From Tissierellales bacterium (GTDB lineage Bacteria; Bacillota; Clostridia; Tissierellales; Sedimentibacteraceae): 64,000 bases of DNA. The DNA lies in contig JAHDQO010000002.1 of NCBI GenBank assembly GCA_018433765.1, forward strand, positions 62,001 through 126,000, in the 5' to 3' direction. Below are positions 47,040-55,699 of the stretch, one piece after another (the stretch's first letter is position 1; each line of letters opens with the position of its first letter). Under the pieces are notes generated by a model. The model was not told the origin of the DNA, did not search any database, and saw only the letters and a list, made by a program, of their open reading frames with translations. The translations under genes were made by a program, and so were the position numbers.

Positions 47040-50000
47040 ATGTTTTTAAAAAAAATTGAATTAACTGGATTTAAATCTTTTGCTGAGAAAACAGAAATTA
47101 TTGTAGAGAATGGAATAACAGCAATTGTTGGACCTAATGGAAGTGGAAAAAGTAATATTTCAGATGCTGTAAAATGGGTATTGGGTGAACAAAGTGCAAA
47201 ATCTTTGCGTGGCACTAAAATGGAGGATGTTATTTTTGCAGGTACAGAAAAGAGAATGCCTGTAGGGTATGCTGAAGTTAATTTGGTTTTTGACAATAAA
47301 TTTGGAAATTTACCAATAGAATATAATGAAGTTAGCATAAAGAGAAGATTATTCAGAACAGGTGAAAGTGAGTATTCAATTAATAAGAAATTATGTAAGT
47401 TAAAAGATATAAAAGAATTATTTATGGATACTGGTATTGGTAAAGATGGATATTCTGTTATTGGACAAGGTAGAGTTGAAGATATTTTAAGCACTAAATC
47501 TGAGATAAGAAGAAATGTTTTTGAAGAAGCTGCGGGAATAGTAAAATATAAAACACGAAAAGAACAATCAATAAGAAAATTAGAAAAAACAACTAATAAT
47601 ATTGAGAGAGTTAACGATATAATACATGAACTTAAACAGAGAATAGAACCACTAAAAAATCAGAGTGTTAAGGCTAAAGAGTACCTAAGATATAAGAGCG
47701 ATTTAAAAAAGTTAGAAATAAATTTCCTTGTAAGAGAATACGAGAAATATAAATTGCAAGTAGAGCAATTGGATTCACAAAAAAAAGAAGTTGTAAAAGT
47801 AAAAGATACTATATATAAAGAAAGAGATGATGGTGAGTCCAAGGTCTTAGCAAAAAAAGAAAAAATAAAAGAAATTGAAGATTTGCTTACTGATAGTGAA
47901 AATAATAAAAATAAAATATTAAAAGAGTATGAAGGTGCTATTAATAATATTGAAATACATAAACAAAAAATAGGTTTATTGAATACTAATAGTAAAAATA
48001 TTAACAGTGAAGTTAATGAATATGAAAAAAGAAAAATTGAGTTAGAAAAAGAAATAGAAAATATTGTTTTAAGTAGAGAAAAGTTAATAAAAAACTTAGA
48101 AAATGAAAAGTTAAAAATGGAACAACATAATGAAAAATTTAATGAACATAAAAATATGTTTGACGATTCTACTAAAAAAATAGAATTAGAAAAAGAAAAA
48201 TTATATGAACTCTATAATAATCTGAATGAAAATAATAATAAAAAGAACACTTTAGAATCATTAAAAAAGAATATAGAAGATAGATTAGGACAACTAGATA
48301 GCGAAATTATATCTGTCAAAAGTGAAGTAGAAGAAAAGCAAAGTCGCAATAATGAATTATGTAATGAAAAAAATAAAATAAATAATAATATTAAGAGATT
48401 AACTAGTTTATATAAGGATACTAAACAGGAACTTATTACTTTAGAAACTAAGAAAAAGTCATTAGAATTAACATATAGCAACATGTCAAAAGTTCTCAAT
48501 AGCGTAACTACTAAATTGAATGTTTTGAATAATATGGAATTATATTATGATGGTTACTATAGAAGCGTTCAAAAACTTATGAAAGAATTTAAAAATAACA
48601 ATTTATTTGAAAATCGAATTATTGGAACAACTGCTGATTTAATTAAGACAAATAAAGAATATGAAATAGCTATAGAAACTGCATTAGGAAATTCGATACA
48701 GAATATTATTGTTAGAAACGAAGAAGATACAGAAAAATTAATTCAATATCTTAAATCAAATAAAATTGGAAGAGTAACTTTTTTACCTTTAACTACTGTT
48801 AAAGGTAGAAGTTTAAGACATGATGAAGAAAAAATTTTAAAAGCAGAAGGGGTAATAGGAACTGCAGATAAGCTTGTTGAAAATGTTAAAGAATATGATA
48901 ATGTTATTAAATATCTTTTAGGTAGGATTCTTATTGTTGATAATATTAAGAATGGATTTAAAGTTGCTAAGAAATTAGGTTATACTATAAGAATTGTTAG
49001 CTTAGATGGTGAAGTTATTAACCCTGGTGGAGCAGTAACTGGAGGTTATATAAATAAAAAAAGTCAGAACATACTTAGCAGAAAAAGACAGTTAGAAGAA
49101 TTAAAGGTAGAAAAAATCAGTATTACAAAAAAAACAGGTAAACTAAAAAATGAAATTGATACATTGTCAAGTAAAATTATTAAGCTTGTTAATGACACTA
49201 ACGCAATAATTAAAGAACAAAATGAAGAGAATCAAGCAATAACAGCTGTAATTACTAAAATAAAATTTAATGAAGAAGAAATAATAAAAACAAACAATAG
49301 GATAGTAAAATATGAAGAAGAAAAAAAATATTTAATAGAAGAGACAAATACATATTTAGTTAAAATTGAAGATATTGAAAAAGAAATTTTAAATAAAAAG
49401 GACGTTATCATATCTACTGAGAATAGCCTTAAAGAAGTTTCTAATATTAGTGATAAAAATAAAGATGAATATGAAAAAATAAATAATATTATAAAAGATA
49501 TAAAAATACAAACAACATCAATGAAGCAGAGAATAATGTTATTAGAAGAAAAAGAAAAAAATAATAAAAATGAAATATATAGGACAAACCAAGCTATTGA
49601 CATAAAAAAGAACAATATAAATGACATTGAAAAAGAAATTATTCAATCACAAGAACAAATAAATCAACAATCTCAAAGCAGTAAAACATTAAGTAGAGAA
49701 TTAGATTTAATAAAAGCTAAGTATAATAATTATAAAAAAGAGAAAAATGATATACAAGCTGATATTTATAAAAATCAAGACATAATCAATGAAATAAATA
49801 AAAGAATTACTAATATACTTGATGATGAAAACTTGATAAATGTGAAAATAGAACGGTATAAAACAAAAACAGAGGAAATTTCAAGTAGGTTATGGGATGA
49901 TTATGAAATGAATTATGCTATGGCTTTAGAGTTTAAAGATGAGAGTATAAGCTACACAAAAGTAAGTAGAGAAGTTAGTTCATTAAAGAAAAACATTAAG

Positions 50001-50618
50001 CAGCTAGGAGATGTTAATGTTAATTCTATAGAAGAGTATAAAGAAATAAAAGAAAGATATGAATTTTTATTAAGCCAAAGAACTGATTTGTTAAATGCTG
50101 AAATTGAGTTGAAAAAAGTAATCAAAGAACTTGAAAATAATATGAAAGAAAAGTTTATAAAAGAATTTAAAAATATAAAAATAAAATTCAATGAGGTATT
50201 TAAAAATTTATTTTATGGCGGTAAAGCAGACGTATACTTGGAAAATGAAGATGATGCTTTAAATAGTAATATAGAAATAGTAGCTCAACCACCAGGCAAA
50301 AAATTAAATAAAATAACATTGCTATCAGGTGGAGAAAAAGCATTAACTGCAATTGCTTTACTATTTGCTATATTAAAAACAAAACCGACTCCTTTTTGTA
50401 TACTAGATGAAATTGAAGCAGCATTAGATGATGCAAATGTATATAAATTTGCAAAATTCTTGCAAGAATATTCTAAAGAAACACAATTCTTAGTAATTAC
50501 ACATAGAAAAGGTACTATGGAATATGTGGATACTTTATATGGAACTACTATGGAGGAAAAAGGAGTTACTAAATTAGTATCAATAAAGCTATCTGATATA
50601 GAATTTGATAATAAATAA
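47040..50618 (+). CDS. smc: Chromosome segregation protein SMC
   Basis: SMC dimers with ScpA and ScpB compact and segregate chromosomes. The N-terminal head has Walker A GPNGSGKSNI (31-40). Two long coiled coils flank a hinge at about residues 510-660 that includes GEVINPGGAVTGG. The C-terminal head has the signature LSGGEKALTAIALLF near 1098 and Walker B FCILDEIEAALDD. Length 1192 is normal. scpA and scpB are not in the window. ftsY follows 39 nt after. Confidence 0.97.
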   Translation: MFLKKIELTGFKSFAEKTEIIVENGITAIVGPNGSGKSNISDAVKWVLGEQSAKSLRGTKMEDVIFAGTEKRMPVGYAEVNLVFDNKFGNLPIEYNEVSIKRRLFRTGESEYSINKKLCKLKDIKELFMDTGIGKDGYSVIGQGRVEDILSTKSEIRRNVFEEAAGIVKYKTRKEQSIRKLEKTTNNIERVNDIIHELKQRIEPLKNQSVKAKEYLRYKSDLKKLEINFLVREYEKYKLQVEQLDSQKKEVVKVKDTIYKERDDGESKVLAKKEKIKEIEDLLTDSENNKNKILKEYEGAINNIEIHKQKIGLLNTNSKNINSEVNEYEKRKIELEKEIENIVLSREKLIKNLENEKLKMEQHNEKFNEHKNMFDDSTKKIELEKEKLYELYNNLNENNNKKNTLESLKKNIEDRLGQLDSEIISVKSEVEEKQSRNNELCNEKNKINNNIKRLTSLYKDTKQELITLETKKKSLELTYSNMSKVLNSVTTKLNVLNNMELYYDGYYRSVQKLMKEFKNNNLFENRIIGTTADLIKTNKEYEIAIETALGNSIQNIIVRNEEDTEKLIQYLKSNKIGRVTFLPLTTVKGRSLRHDEEKILKAEGVIGTADKLVENVKEYDNVIKYLLGRILIVDNIKNGFKVAKKLGYTIRIVSLDGEVINPGGAVTGGYINKKSQNILSRKRQLEELKVEKISITKKTGKLKNEIDTLSSKIIKLVNDTNAIIKEQNEENQAITAVITKIKFNEEEIIKTNNRIVKYEEEKKYLIEETNTYLVKIEDIEKEILNKKDVIISTENSLKEVSNISDKNKDEYEKINNIIKDIKIQTTSMKQRIMLLEEKEKNNKNEIYRTNQAIDIKKNNINDIEKEIIQSQEQINQQSQSSKTLSRELDLIKAKYNNYKKEKNDIQADIYKNQDIINEINKRITNILDDENLINVKIERYKTKTEEISSRLWDDYEMNYAMALEFKDESISYTKVSREVSSLKKNIKQLGDVNVNSIEEYKEIKERYEFLLSQRTDLLNAEIELKKVIKELENNMKEKFIKEFKNIKIKFNEVFKNLFYGGKADVYLENEDDALNSNIEIVAQPPGKKLNKITLLSGGEKALTAIALLFAILKTKPTPFCILDEIEAALDDANVYKFAKFLQEYSKETQFLVITHRKGTMEYVDTLYGTTMEEKGVTKLVSIKLSDIEFDNK

Positions 50619-50657
50619 AAACAGACTTGCTAATCATAAAACGAAAGGATGAATAGA

Positions 50658-51578
50658 ATGGCAGAAAATAAAATAGGAATATTTAAAAAATTTAAAATTG
50701 GATTAGAGAAAACAAAGAAAAACTTAAATACGCAAATTGAAAAAGTATTTAGTTCATACAAAAAAATAGATGATGATATGTTAGAAGAAATAGAAGAAAT
50801 ATTGATAGGTGCTGATATTGGTGTTAATACAACTATAGAAATTATTGAATATGTTAAAGAGGAAGTAAAAAAGAATAAAATATCAGATCCAAATGAAATT
50901 AAAAATATAATTAAACAATATATGTTAGATGCTTTAAGTGAAGAAGAAGATATAGAAAACAAAGCAAATCAAAAGGTTATTTTAATTATTGGTGTAAATG
51001 GAGTTGGAAAAACTACGTCCATTGGTAAATTAGCATATAGACTTAAAAACGAAGGTCAAAGTGTAATAGTTGCTGCAGGTGATACTTTTAGAGCAGCAGC
51101 AGTAGAACAATTGGCTGAATGGTGCAGTAGAGCTAAAGTTGATTTGATTTCTAATATAGAAGGATCTGACCCTGCATCAGTAATATATGATTCCGTTCAA
51201 GCGGCAAAAGCAAGGAAATCAGATATTCTTATATGTGATACTGCTGGTAGATTACATAATAAAAAGAATTTGATGAATGAATTAAATAAAATATCTAGAA
51301 TTATAGAAAGAGAATATTCCGAAGCAAAAAAAGAAGTTCTATTAGTTATAGATGCAACAACAGGACAAAATGGTATTATTCAAGCTAAAATGTTTAAAGA
51401 AGTGTGTCAAATTGATGGTATTATTCTTACTAAATTAGATGGTACAGCTAAAGGAGGAATTGTAATACCAGTTCAGAAAGAATTAGGAGTGCCAGTAAAA
51501 TATATTGGTATAGGTGAAAAAGTTGATGATTTACAAGTATTTAATGCTGAAGCATTTGTAGACGCAATTTTTTCTTAA
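50658..51578 (+). CDS. ftsY: Signal recognition particle receptor FtsY
   Basis: FtsY is the membrane-associated GTPase that docks the SRP-ribosome complex. A short charged N terminus is followed by the NG domain with P-loop GVNGVGKTT, DTAGRLHNK, TKLDGTAKGG and the C-terminal GIGEKVDDLQVF. Length 306 lacks the long acidic A domain of E. coli, as in Gram-positives. I chose the ATG at 50658 because AAAGG lies 9 nt upstream; the ATG at 50649 directly abuts that site. Confidence 0.96.
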   Translation: MAENKIGIFKKFKIGLEKTKKNLNTQIEKVFSSYKKIDDDMLEEIEEILIGADIGVNTTIEIIEYVKEEVKKNKISDPNEIKNIIKQYMLDALSEEEDIENKANQKVILIIGVNGVGKTTSIGKLAYRLKNEGQSVIVAAGDTFRAAAVEQLAEWCSRAKVDLISNIEGSDPASVIYDSVQAAKARKSDILICDTAGRLHNKKNLMNELNKISRIIEREYSEAKKEVLLVIDATTGQNGIIQAKMFKEVCQIDGIILTKLDGTAKGGIVIPVQKELGVPVKYIGIGEKVDDLQVFNAEAFVDAIFS

Positions 51579-51585
51579 AAATATG

Positions 51586-51614
51586 TTGACAAAGTGAAGT
51601 CTTTATTATAAAAT
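51586..51614 (+). promoter_or_regulatory. Promoter of ylxM-ffh
   Basis: TTGACA (51586-51591) and TAAAAT (51609-51614) with a 17-nt spacer lie just after ftsY. Transcription would start near 51621, within the following dyad. Confidence 0.6.
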
Positions 51615-51615
51615 T

Positions 51616-51644
51616 CTACTGTCAAGTTTTTAACTTTACAGTAG
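51616..51644 (+). promoter_or_regulatory. Leader hairpin overlapping the ylxM ribosome site
   Basis: CTACTGT (51616-51622) pairs with ACAGTAG (51638-51644) and AAGTT (51624-51628) with AACTT (51632-51636), with one C/T mismatch and a TTT loop. The likely ribosome site AGGCGG (51643-51648) begins inside the stem, so the hairpin may restrict translation. Confidence 0.55.
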
Positions 51645-51652
51645 GCGGTTTT

Positions 51653-51997
51653 ATGTTTGAAAAATTAATTAAAATTAGTATATTATTTGATTATTATGGT
51701 AAACTTCTAAATGAAAAACAAGCTTCAGTAATAGATTTTTATTATAATCAAGATTTTAGCTTAGGAGAAATATCTGAAATATTAAAAATAAGCAGACAAG
51801 GTGTTTACGATATTCTAAAACGTGCTGAAAATAAATTATTTGAATATGAAAATAATTTAGGATTAGTTGAGAAATTTAATGATTATTCAAATTATGCTAA
51901 AAAAATAATAGAAATAACTAATGGAATAAAAGATGATAAATATAAAAATATTGTTAATGATATAGTTAGTGAAGCAAATAAAATATTGAGAGAATAA
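51653..51997 (+). CDS. ylxM: YlxM family putative HTH regulator of SRP pathway
   Basis: A 114-residue protein with a sigma-70 region 4-like HTH at about residues 20-70 (EKQASVIDFYYNQDFSLGEI, abbreviated, then SRQGVYDILKRAE). The family is linked to ffh and ftsY and was shown in streptococci to interact with SRP components. Its start ATG at 51653 follows AGGCGG. ffh starts 12 nt downstream. Confidence 0.92.
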   Translation: MFEKLIKISILFDYYGKLLNEKQASVIDFYYNQDFSLGEISEILKISRQGVYDILKRAENKLFEYENNLGLVEKFNDYSNYAKKIIEITNGIKDDKYKNIVNDIVSEANKILRE

Positions 51998-52009
51998 TAG
52001 GAGGAGACA

Positions 52010-53353
52010 ATGGTATTTGGAAATTTGTCTGAAAAGCTCCAAAATACACTTAAAAAATTAAAAGGAAAAGGGAAACTTTCTGAAAAAGATATAAATGAAG
52101 CTATGAGAGAAGTTAAACTTTCTTTGCTCGAAGCTGATGTTAATTATAAAGTAGTAAGACAATTTATAAAGAATGTTAAAGAAAGATCTATTGGATCAGA
52201 GGTTATGGAGAGCCTAACTCCTGGTCAACAAGTTATAAAAATTGTTCATGAAGAATTAATCAAAATCATGGGTGAGCAAGAAAGCAAAATTAATTACTCT
52301 AGCAATGATATTACCTATATAATGATGTGTGGACTTCAAGGTGCAGGAAAAACAACTACCACAGGTAAATTAGCTATGAAATTAAAAAAAGAAGGAAAGC
52401 GACCTTTATTAGTAGCTTGCGATATATATAGACCAGCTGCAATAAAACAGCTTGAAGTTGTTGGAAAAAGTGTTGATGTGCCAGTTTTTGCAATTAATGA
52501 TAAAACTAATCCAGTAATTATAACAAAAAAAGCATCAGAATTTGCAAGAAAAAACAATAGAGATGTAGTTATCATTGATACAGCAGGAAGACTTCACATT
52601 GATACTGAAATGATGGATGAATTAGTTGATATTAAAAAAGAGATGAAACCAAATGAAATATTGTTAGTCTTAGATTCAATGACAGGTCAGGATGCTGTAA
52701 AAGTAGCAGATACTTTTAATAATTTTCTAGATGTGTCAGGTGTTATATTAACTAAGATTGATGGAGATGCAAGAGGTGGAGCGGCTTTATCTATTAGATC
52801 AGTAGTTGAAAAACCTATAAAATTTGTAGGTATGGGAGAAAAAATGGATCAATTTGAGTCATTTCATCCTGACAGAATGGCATCAAGAATACTAGGTATG
52901 GGTGATGTATTATCTTTAATAGAGAAAGCACAAGATGCATTTGATGCAAAAAAAGCAGCTGAATTAGAGCAGAAACTGAGAAAACAGCAATTTACATTTG
53001 AAGATTTTTTAGATCAAATGCAGCAAATGAAGAATTTAGGTCCACTCGATCAGTTTATTGAGATGATACCTGGGCTAAATAGTAAACAATTAAAAAATGT
53101 TAAAGTAAATGAAAAAGATTTTAATCAGATAGAAGCAATTATCCAGTCTATGACGAAAAATGAAAGATTAAATCCTACAATTATTGATGGCAGTAGAAGA
53201 AAAAGAATTGCTAAAGGAAGTGGTACATCAGTATCACAAGTTAATAGACTGTTAAAACAATATAATGAAATGAAAAAAATGATGAAAAAATTTAGCAGTA
53301 TGGAAAAAATGATGAAAAAGAAAGGCAATAGATTTAAATTTCCATTTTCTTGA
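52010..53353 (+). CDS. ffh: Signal recognition particle protein Ffh
   Basis: Ffh binds signal sequences and 4.5S/6S RNA and delivers ribosomes to FtsY. The N domain (about 1-95) precedes the GTPase domain with P-loop GLQGAGKTTT near 106-115, DTAGRLHID and TKIDGDARGG. The C-terminal M domain (about 300-447) is rich in methionine and Gly/Lys and has SGTSVSQVNRLLKQY for RNA binding. The SRP RNA gene itself is not seen nearby. Length is normal. Confidence 0.97.
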   Translation: MVFGNLSEKLQNTLKKLKGKGKLSEKDINEAMREVKLSLLEADVNYKVVRQFIKNVKERSIGSEVMESLTPGQQVIKIVHEELIKIMGEQESKINYSSNDITYIMMCGLQGAGKTTTTGKLAMKLKKEGKRPLLVACDIYRPAAIKQLEVVGKSVDVPVFAINDKTNPVIITKKASEFARKNNRDVVIIDTAGRLHIDTEMMDELVDIKKEMKPNEILLVLDSMTGQDAVKVADTFNNFLDVSGVILTKIDGDARGGAALSIRSVVEKPIKFVGMGEKMDQFESFHPDRMASRILGMGDVLSLIEKAQDAFDAKKAAELEQKLRKQQFTFEDFLDQMQQMKNLGPLDQFIEMIPGLNSKQLKNVKVNEKDFNQIEAIIQSMTKNERLNPTIIDGSRRKRIAKGSGTSVSQVNRLLKQYNEMKKMMKKFSSMEKMMKKKGNRFKFPFS

Positions 53354-53354
53354 T

Positions 53355-53387
53355 TAAAGGGATAAATTCCTTTATTATATATTTTTT
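53355..53387 (+). terminator. Weak terminator-like hairpin after ffh
   Basis: TAAAGG (53355-53360) pairs with CCTTTA (53369-53374). A T tract comes only about ten bases later, so termination is likely partial and rpsP may be read through. Confidence 0.4.
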
Positions 53388-53413
53388 AAACACTTATAAG
53401 GAGGTGACAAATA

Positions 53414-53677
53414 ATGGCTGTTAAAATTAGATTAAAAAGAATGGGTTCTAAAAAGAAACCTTTTTACAGAATAGTAGTAGCAGATTCACGTTCTCCTAGA
53501 GATGGACGTTTTATTGAAGAGATAGGTTATTATAATCCTGTAGTTGAGCCAAAAGTTGTTAAAATAGACGATGAAAAAGCTATAAAATGGTTAAATAATG
53601 GAGCTAAGCCAACAGATACAGTTAGTATGTTATTAAAAACAAATGGTATATATGAAAAAAGAGATCAAAACAAATAA
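53414..53677 (+). CDS. rpsP: 30S ribosomal protein S16
   Basis: S16 is needed for 30S assembly. The 87-residue sequence starts [31 protein letters not shown] (given in part) and ends with the usual Lys-rich tail. It has AAGGAGGTGAC as ribosome site. It leads the conserved rpsP-khpA-rimM-trmD-rplS group. Confidence 0.97.
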   Translation: MAVKIRLKRMGSKKKPFYRIVVADSRSPRDGRFIEEIGYYNPVVEPKVVKIDDEKAIKWLNNGAKPTDTVSMLLKTNGIYEKRDQNK

Positions 53678-53689
53678 GAGGTGATAGCA

Positions 53690-53920
53690 ATGGGTGAATT
53701 AGTAGAATACATAGCAAAAGCACTAGTAGATTTTCCAGAAGAAGTAAGAGTTAACGAAGTAGAAGGAAGCCAATCGCTTATAATTGAACTTAAAGTAGCT
53801 CCAGATGATATGGGTAAAGTAATAGGTAAACAAGGAAGGATAGCAAAAGCTATAAGAACAGTAGTTAAAGCTGCAGCTACCAAAGATAATAAAAGAGTAA
53901 TTGTTGAAATAATTCAATAA
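53690..53920 (+). CDS. khpA: KH-domain RNA-binding protein KhpA
   Basis: KhpA is a small RNA-binding protein that pairs with KhpB (Jag) and affects cell elongation and mRNA stability in Gram-positive bacteria. The KH GxxG loop is visible in VIGKQGRIAKAIRTVV. Length is 76 residues. I chose the ATG at 53690, which has GAGGTG upstream; the GTG at 53681 overlaps that site. It is 12 nt after rpsP and 61 nt before rimM. Confidence 0.95.
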   Translation: MGELVEYIAKALVDFPEEVRVNEVEGSQSLIIELKVAPDDMGKVIGKQGRIAKAIRTVVKAAATKDNKRVIVEIIQ

Positions 53921-53935
53921 CTATAATTAACTTTG

Positions 53936-53962
53936 TAAGGGATTAGCATAACTAATCCCTTA
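53936..53962 (+). terminator. Stem-loop between khpA and rimM
   Basis: TAAGGGATTAG (53936-53946) and CTAATCCCTTA (53952-53962) form a perfect 11-bp stem with a 5-nt loop. It is followed by AATTATAT rather than a T run, so it may be an mRNA-processing or partial termination site. Confidence 0.5.
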
Positions 53963-53981
53963 AATTATATAGGAAGGATAT

Positions 53982-54482
53982 ATGTTGGATTATATTAGAG
54001 TTGGAAAAATAATAAATACACATGGTATTAAAGGATATGTAAAGTGTCTGCCTCTAACAGATGATATTAATAGATTCAATGATTTAGAATATATTTTTAC
54101 AGAACTAGATTCTTTTAAAAGAAAAATAAAGGAAGTATGGTTTGGTAAAGGTCTTGTATATTTAAAATTAGAAAATATAAACGATGTTAGTAGTGCAGAA
54201 AAATTTAAGAATACATATATTACAATAGAGAAAGATCAATTAAAAAAGTTGCCAGAAGATACATATTATATCTTTGATATTGAAGGGTTAAGCGTATATA
54301 ACGTAGAAGGAAAATTCTTAGGTGAAATAAAAAAAGTTCTTCAGACAGGTGCTAATGATGTATATGTTGTTGAAGATAGCAACAAACAGTATTTAATACC
54401 TGCTATTAAAAAAGTAATTAAAGAAATCAATATAAAAGAAAATAGAGTAGTAATACAACCATTGGATGGGTTAATAGAATGA
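53982..54482 (+). CDS. rimM: 16S rRNA maturation protein RimM
   Basis: RimM helps 30S head maturation, binding S19. The N-terminal RimM domain with the motif GKIINTHGIKGYVKC and the C-terminal PRC-barrel (YYIFDIEGLSVYNVEGKFLG, ending YLIPAIKKVIKEI) are present. Length 166 is normal. The stop overlaps trmD by 4 nt. Confidence 0.96.
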   Translation: MLDYIRVGKIINTHGIKGYVKCLPLTDDINRFNDLEYIFTELDSFKRKIKEVWFGKGLVYLKLENINDVSSAEKFKNTYITIEKDQLKKLPEDTYYIFDIEGLSVYNVEGKFLGEIKKVLQTGANDVYVVEDSNKQYLIPAIKKVIKEINIKENRVVIQPLDGLIE

Positions 54483-55195
54483 GAATAGATGTAATAACAC
54501 TTTTTCCAGAAATAATTGAAACCTATGTTAATACGGGCATAATAGGAAGAGCCCTTAAAAATAATTTACTTAAAGTAAATTATGTAAACCTAAGAGACTT
54601 TTCTAATGATAAACATAAAAGAGTAGATGATTATCCTTATGGTGGAGGACCAGGTATGTTAATAAAACCTGAGCCGCTGTATAATGCTATTAAAGAACTT
54701 AAAAATGACGATACTTATATAATATATTTGACACCAAAGGGTAATTTATTAAGTCAGAAAAAATCTAATAGTTTTATAAATAAGAAACATTTACTTTTAA
54801 TAGCAGGACATTATGAAGGAATAGATCAAAGAATAATTGATATGTACGTAGATGAAGAAATTTCTATAGGTGATTATGTTTTAACTGGAGGAGAATTACC
54901 TTGTTTAGTTATGCTTGATTCTATTGTAAGGCTAATTCCAGGAGTTCTGGGATCTAATGAATCTATTATTGAAGAATCTCATAATGATAATTTACTAGAA
55001 TATCCACAATATACACGTCCAGAAAAATTTATGGGTGCAGAAGTACCTAAAATACTTTTATCAGGTAATCATAAAAAGATAAAAGAATGGAGAAGATATA
55101 AATCTATTGAGAATACAATTATAAATAGAGCTGATTTGATAAAAGATAATAAGATTATAGAGGAGTTTATGAAACTTAAAAAAACTTATAAATAA
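54479..55195 (+). CDS. trmD: tRNA (guanine-37-N1)-methyltransferase TrmD
   Basis: TrmD methylates G37 next to the anticodon of several tRNAs, including proline tRNAs such as the tRNA-Pro(GGG) in this window, preventing frameshifts. The SPOUT trefoil knot motifs GHYEGIDQRII and SIGDYVLTGGELP are intact, and the N-terminal RIDVITLFPEII is typical. Length 238 is normal. Coupled to rimM by a 4-nt overlap. Confidence 0.97.
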   Translation: MRIDVITLFPEIIETYVNTGIIGRALKNNLLKVNYVNLRDFSNDKHKRVDDYPYGGGPGMLIKPEPLYNAIKELKNDDTYIIYLTPKGNLLSQKKSNSFINKKHLLLIAGHYEGIDQRIIDMYVDEEISIGDYVLTGGELPCLVMLDSIVRLIPGVLGSNESIIEESHNDNLLEYPQYTRPEKFMGAEVPKILLSGNHKKIKEWRRYKSIENTIINRADLIKDNKIIEEFMKLKKTYK

Positions 55196-55198
55196 TTG

Positions 55199-55227
55199 TT
55201 GTAAATAGAAAGCTCTTATGCTATAAT
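55199..55227 (+). promoter_or_regulatory. Promoter of rplS
   Basis: TTGTAA (55199-55204) and TATAAT (55222-55227) with a 17-nt spacer start just after trmD. Transcription would begin near 55234, before the leader. Confidence 0.65.
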
Positions 55228-55233
55228 ACGATG

Positions 55234-55293
55234 GAGTATACAGCGGTCCTCTGTTAATAAGGCAAGAACGCTAACAAAAAGGGAGGTATACGA
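55234..55293 (+). promoter_or_regulatory. Probable L19 leader RNA
   Basis: The leader between the promoter and rplS has AGCG (55242-55245) able to pair with CGCT (55269-55272) and an inner CCT/AGG pairing (55248-55250 with 55260-55262). The sequence GGTCCTCTGTTAATAAGGCA resembles the L19 protein-binding leader of Firmicutes, in which L19 represses its own synthesis. Identification is from memory of that motif. Confidence 0.55.
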
Positions 55294-55641
55294 ATGGACA
55301 TAATAAAAGCAATTGAAAATGAACAATTGAAAGAACAAATAGTTAACTTTGCTGTTGGTGATACTATTAAAGTACACTATAGAATTAAAGAGGGAACTAG
55401 AGAAAGAGTTCAAATATTTGAGGGAACAGTAATTAAAAAACAAGGCGGTAGTAATAGAGAAACATTTACTGTTAGAAGGATTTCTTATGGTGTAGGAGTA
55501 GAAAGAACATTCCCATTGCACTCACCAAAAATTGAAAAGATAGAAGTTTCAAGAAGAGGTAAAGTAAGAAGGTCTAGATTGTTCTACTTGAGAGAGAGAA
55601 CTGGTAAAGCTGCTAAAGTTAAAGAAAAGAAAAAGTATTAA
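55294..55641 (+). CDS. rplS: 50S ribosomal protein L19
   Basis: L19 lies at the 30S-50S interface. The 115-residue copy has [23 protein letters not shown] (given in part), [15 protein letters not shown] and [14 protein letters not shown]. The start has GGGAGGT upstream. It is expressed from its own promoter with an autoregulatory leader and ends with a terminator before rbgA. Confidence 0.97.
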   Translation: MDIIKAIENEQLKEQIVNFAVGDTIKVHYRIKEGTRERVQIFEGTVIKKQGGSNRETFTVRRISYGVGVERTFPLHSPKIEKIEVSRRGKVRRSRLFYLRERTGKAAKVKEKKKY

Positions 55642-55669
55642 TTGAGGGCATTGAAGTCCTCAATTTTTT
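55641..55669 (+). terminator. Terminator after rplS
   Basis: ATTGAGG (55641-55647) pairs with CCTCAAT (55658-55664), followed by five more T. The rplS stop codon overlaps the stem start. Confidence 0.75.
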
Positions 55670-55699
55670 CATTTATAATAGTATAGAGGTGGAAATATA

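Noticed and set aside
47000-47494. Minus-strand open frame of 164 codons opposite the start of smc
   Set aside because: It lies fully antisense to highly conserved SMC sequence and resembles no family.
51579-51652. SRP RNA gene between ftsY and ylxM
   Set aside because: The gap is too short and lacks the GGAA tetraloop domain of SRP RNA.
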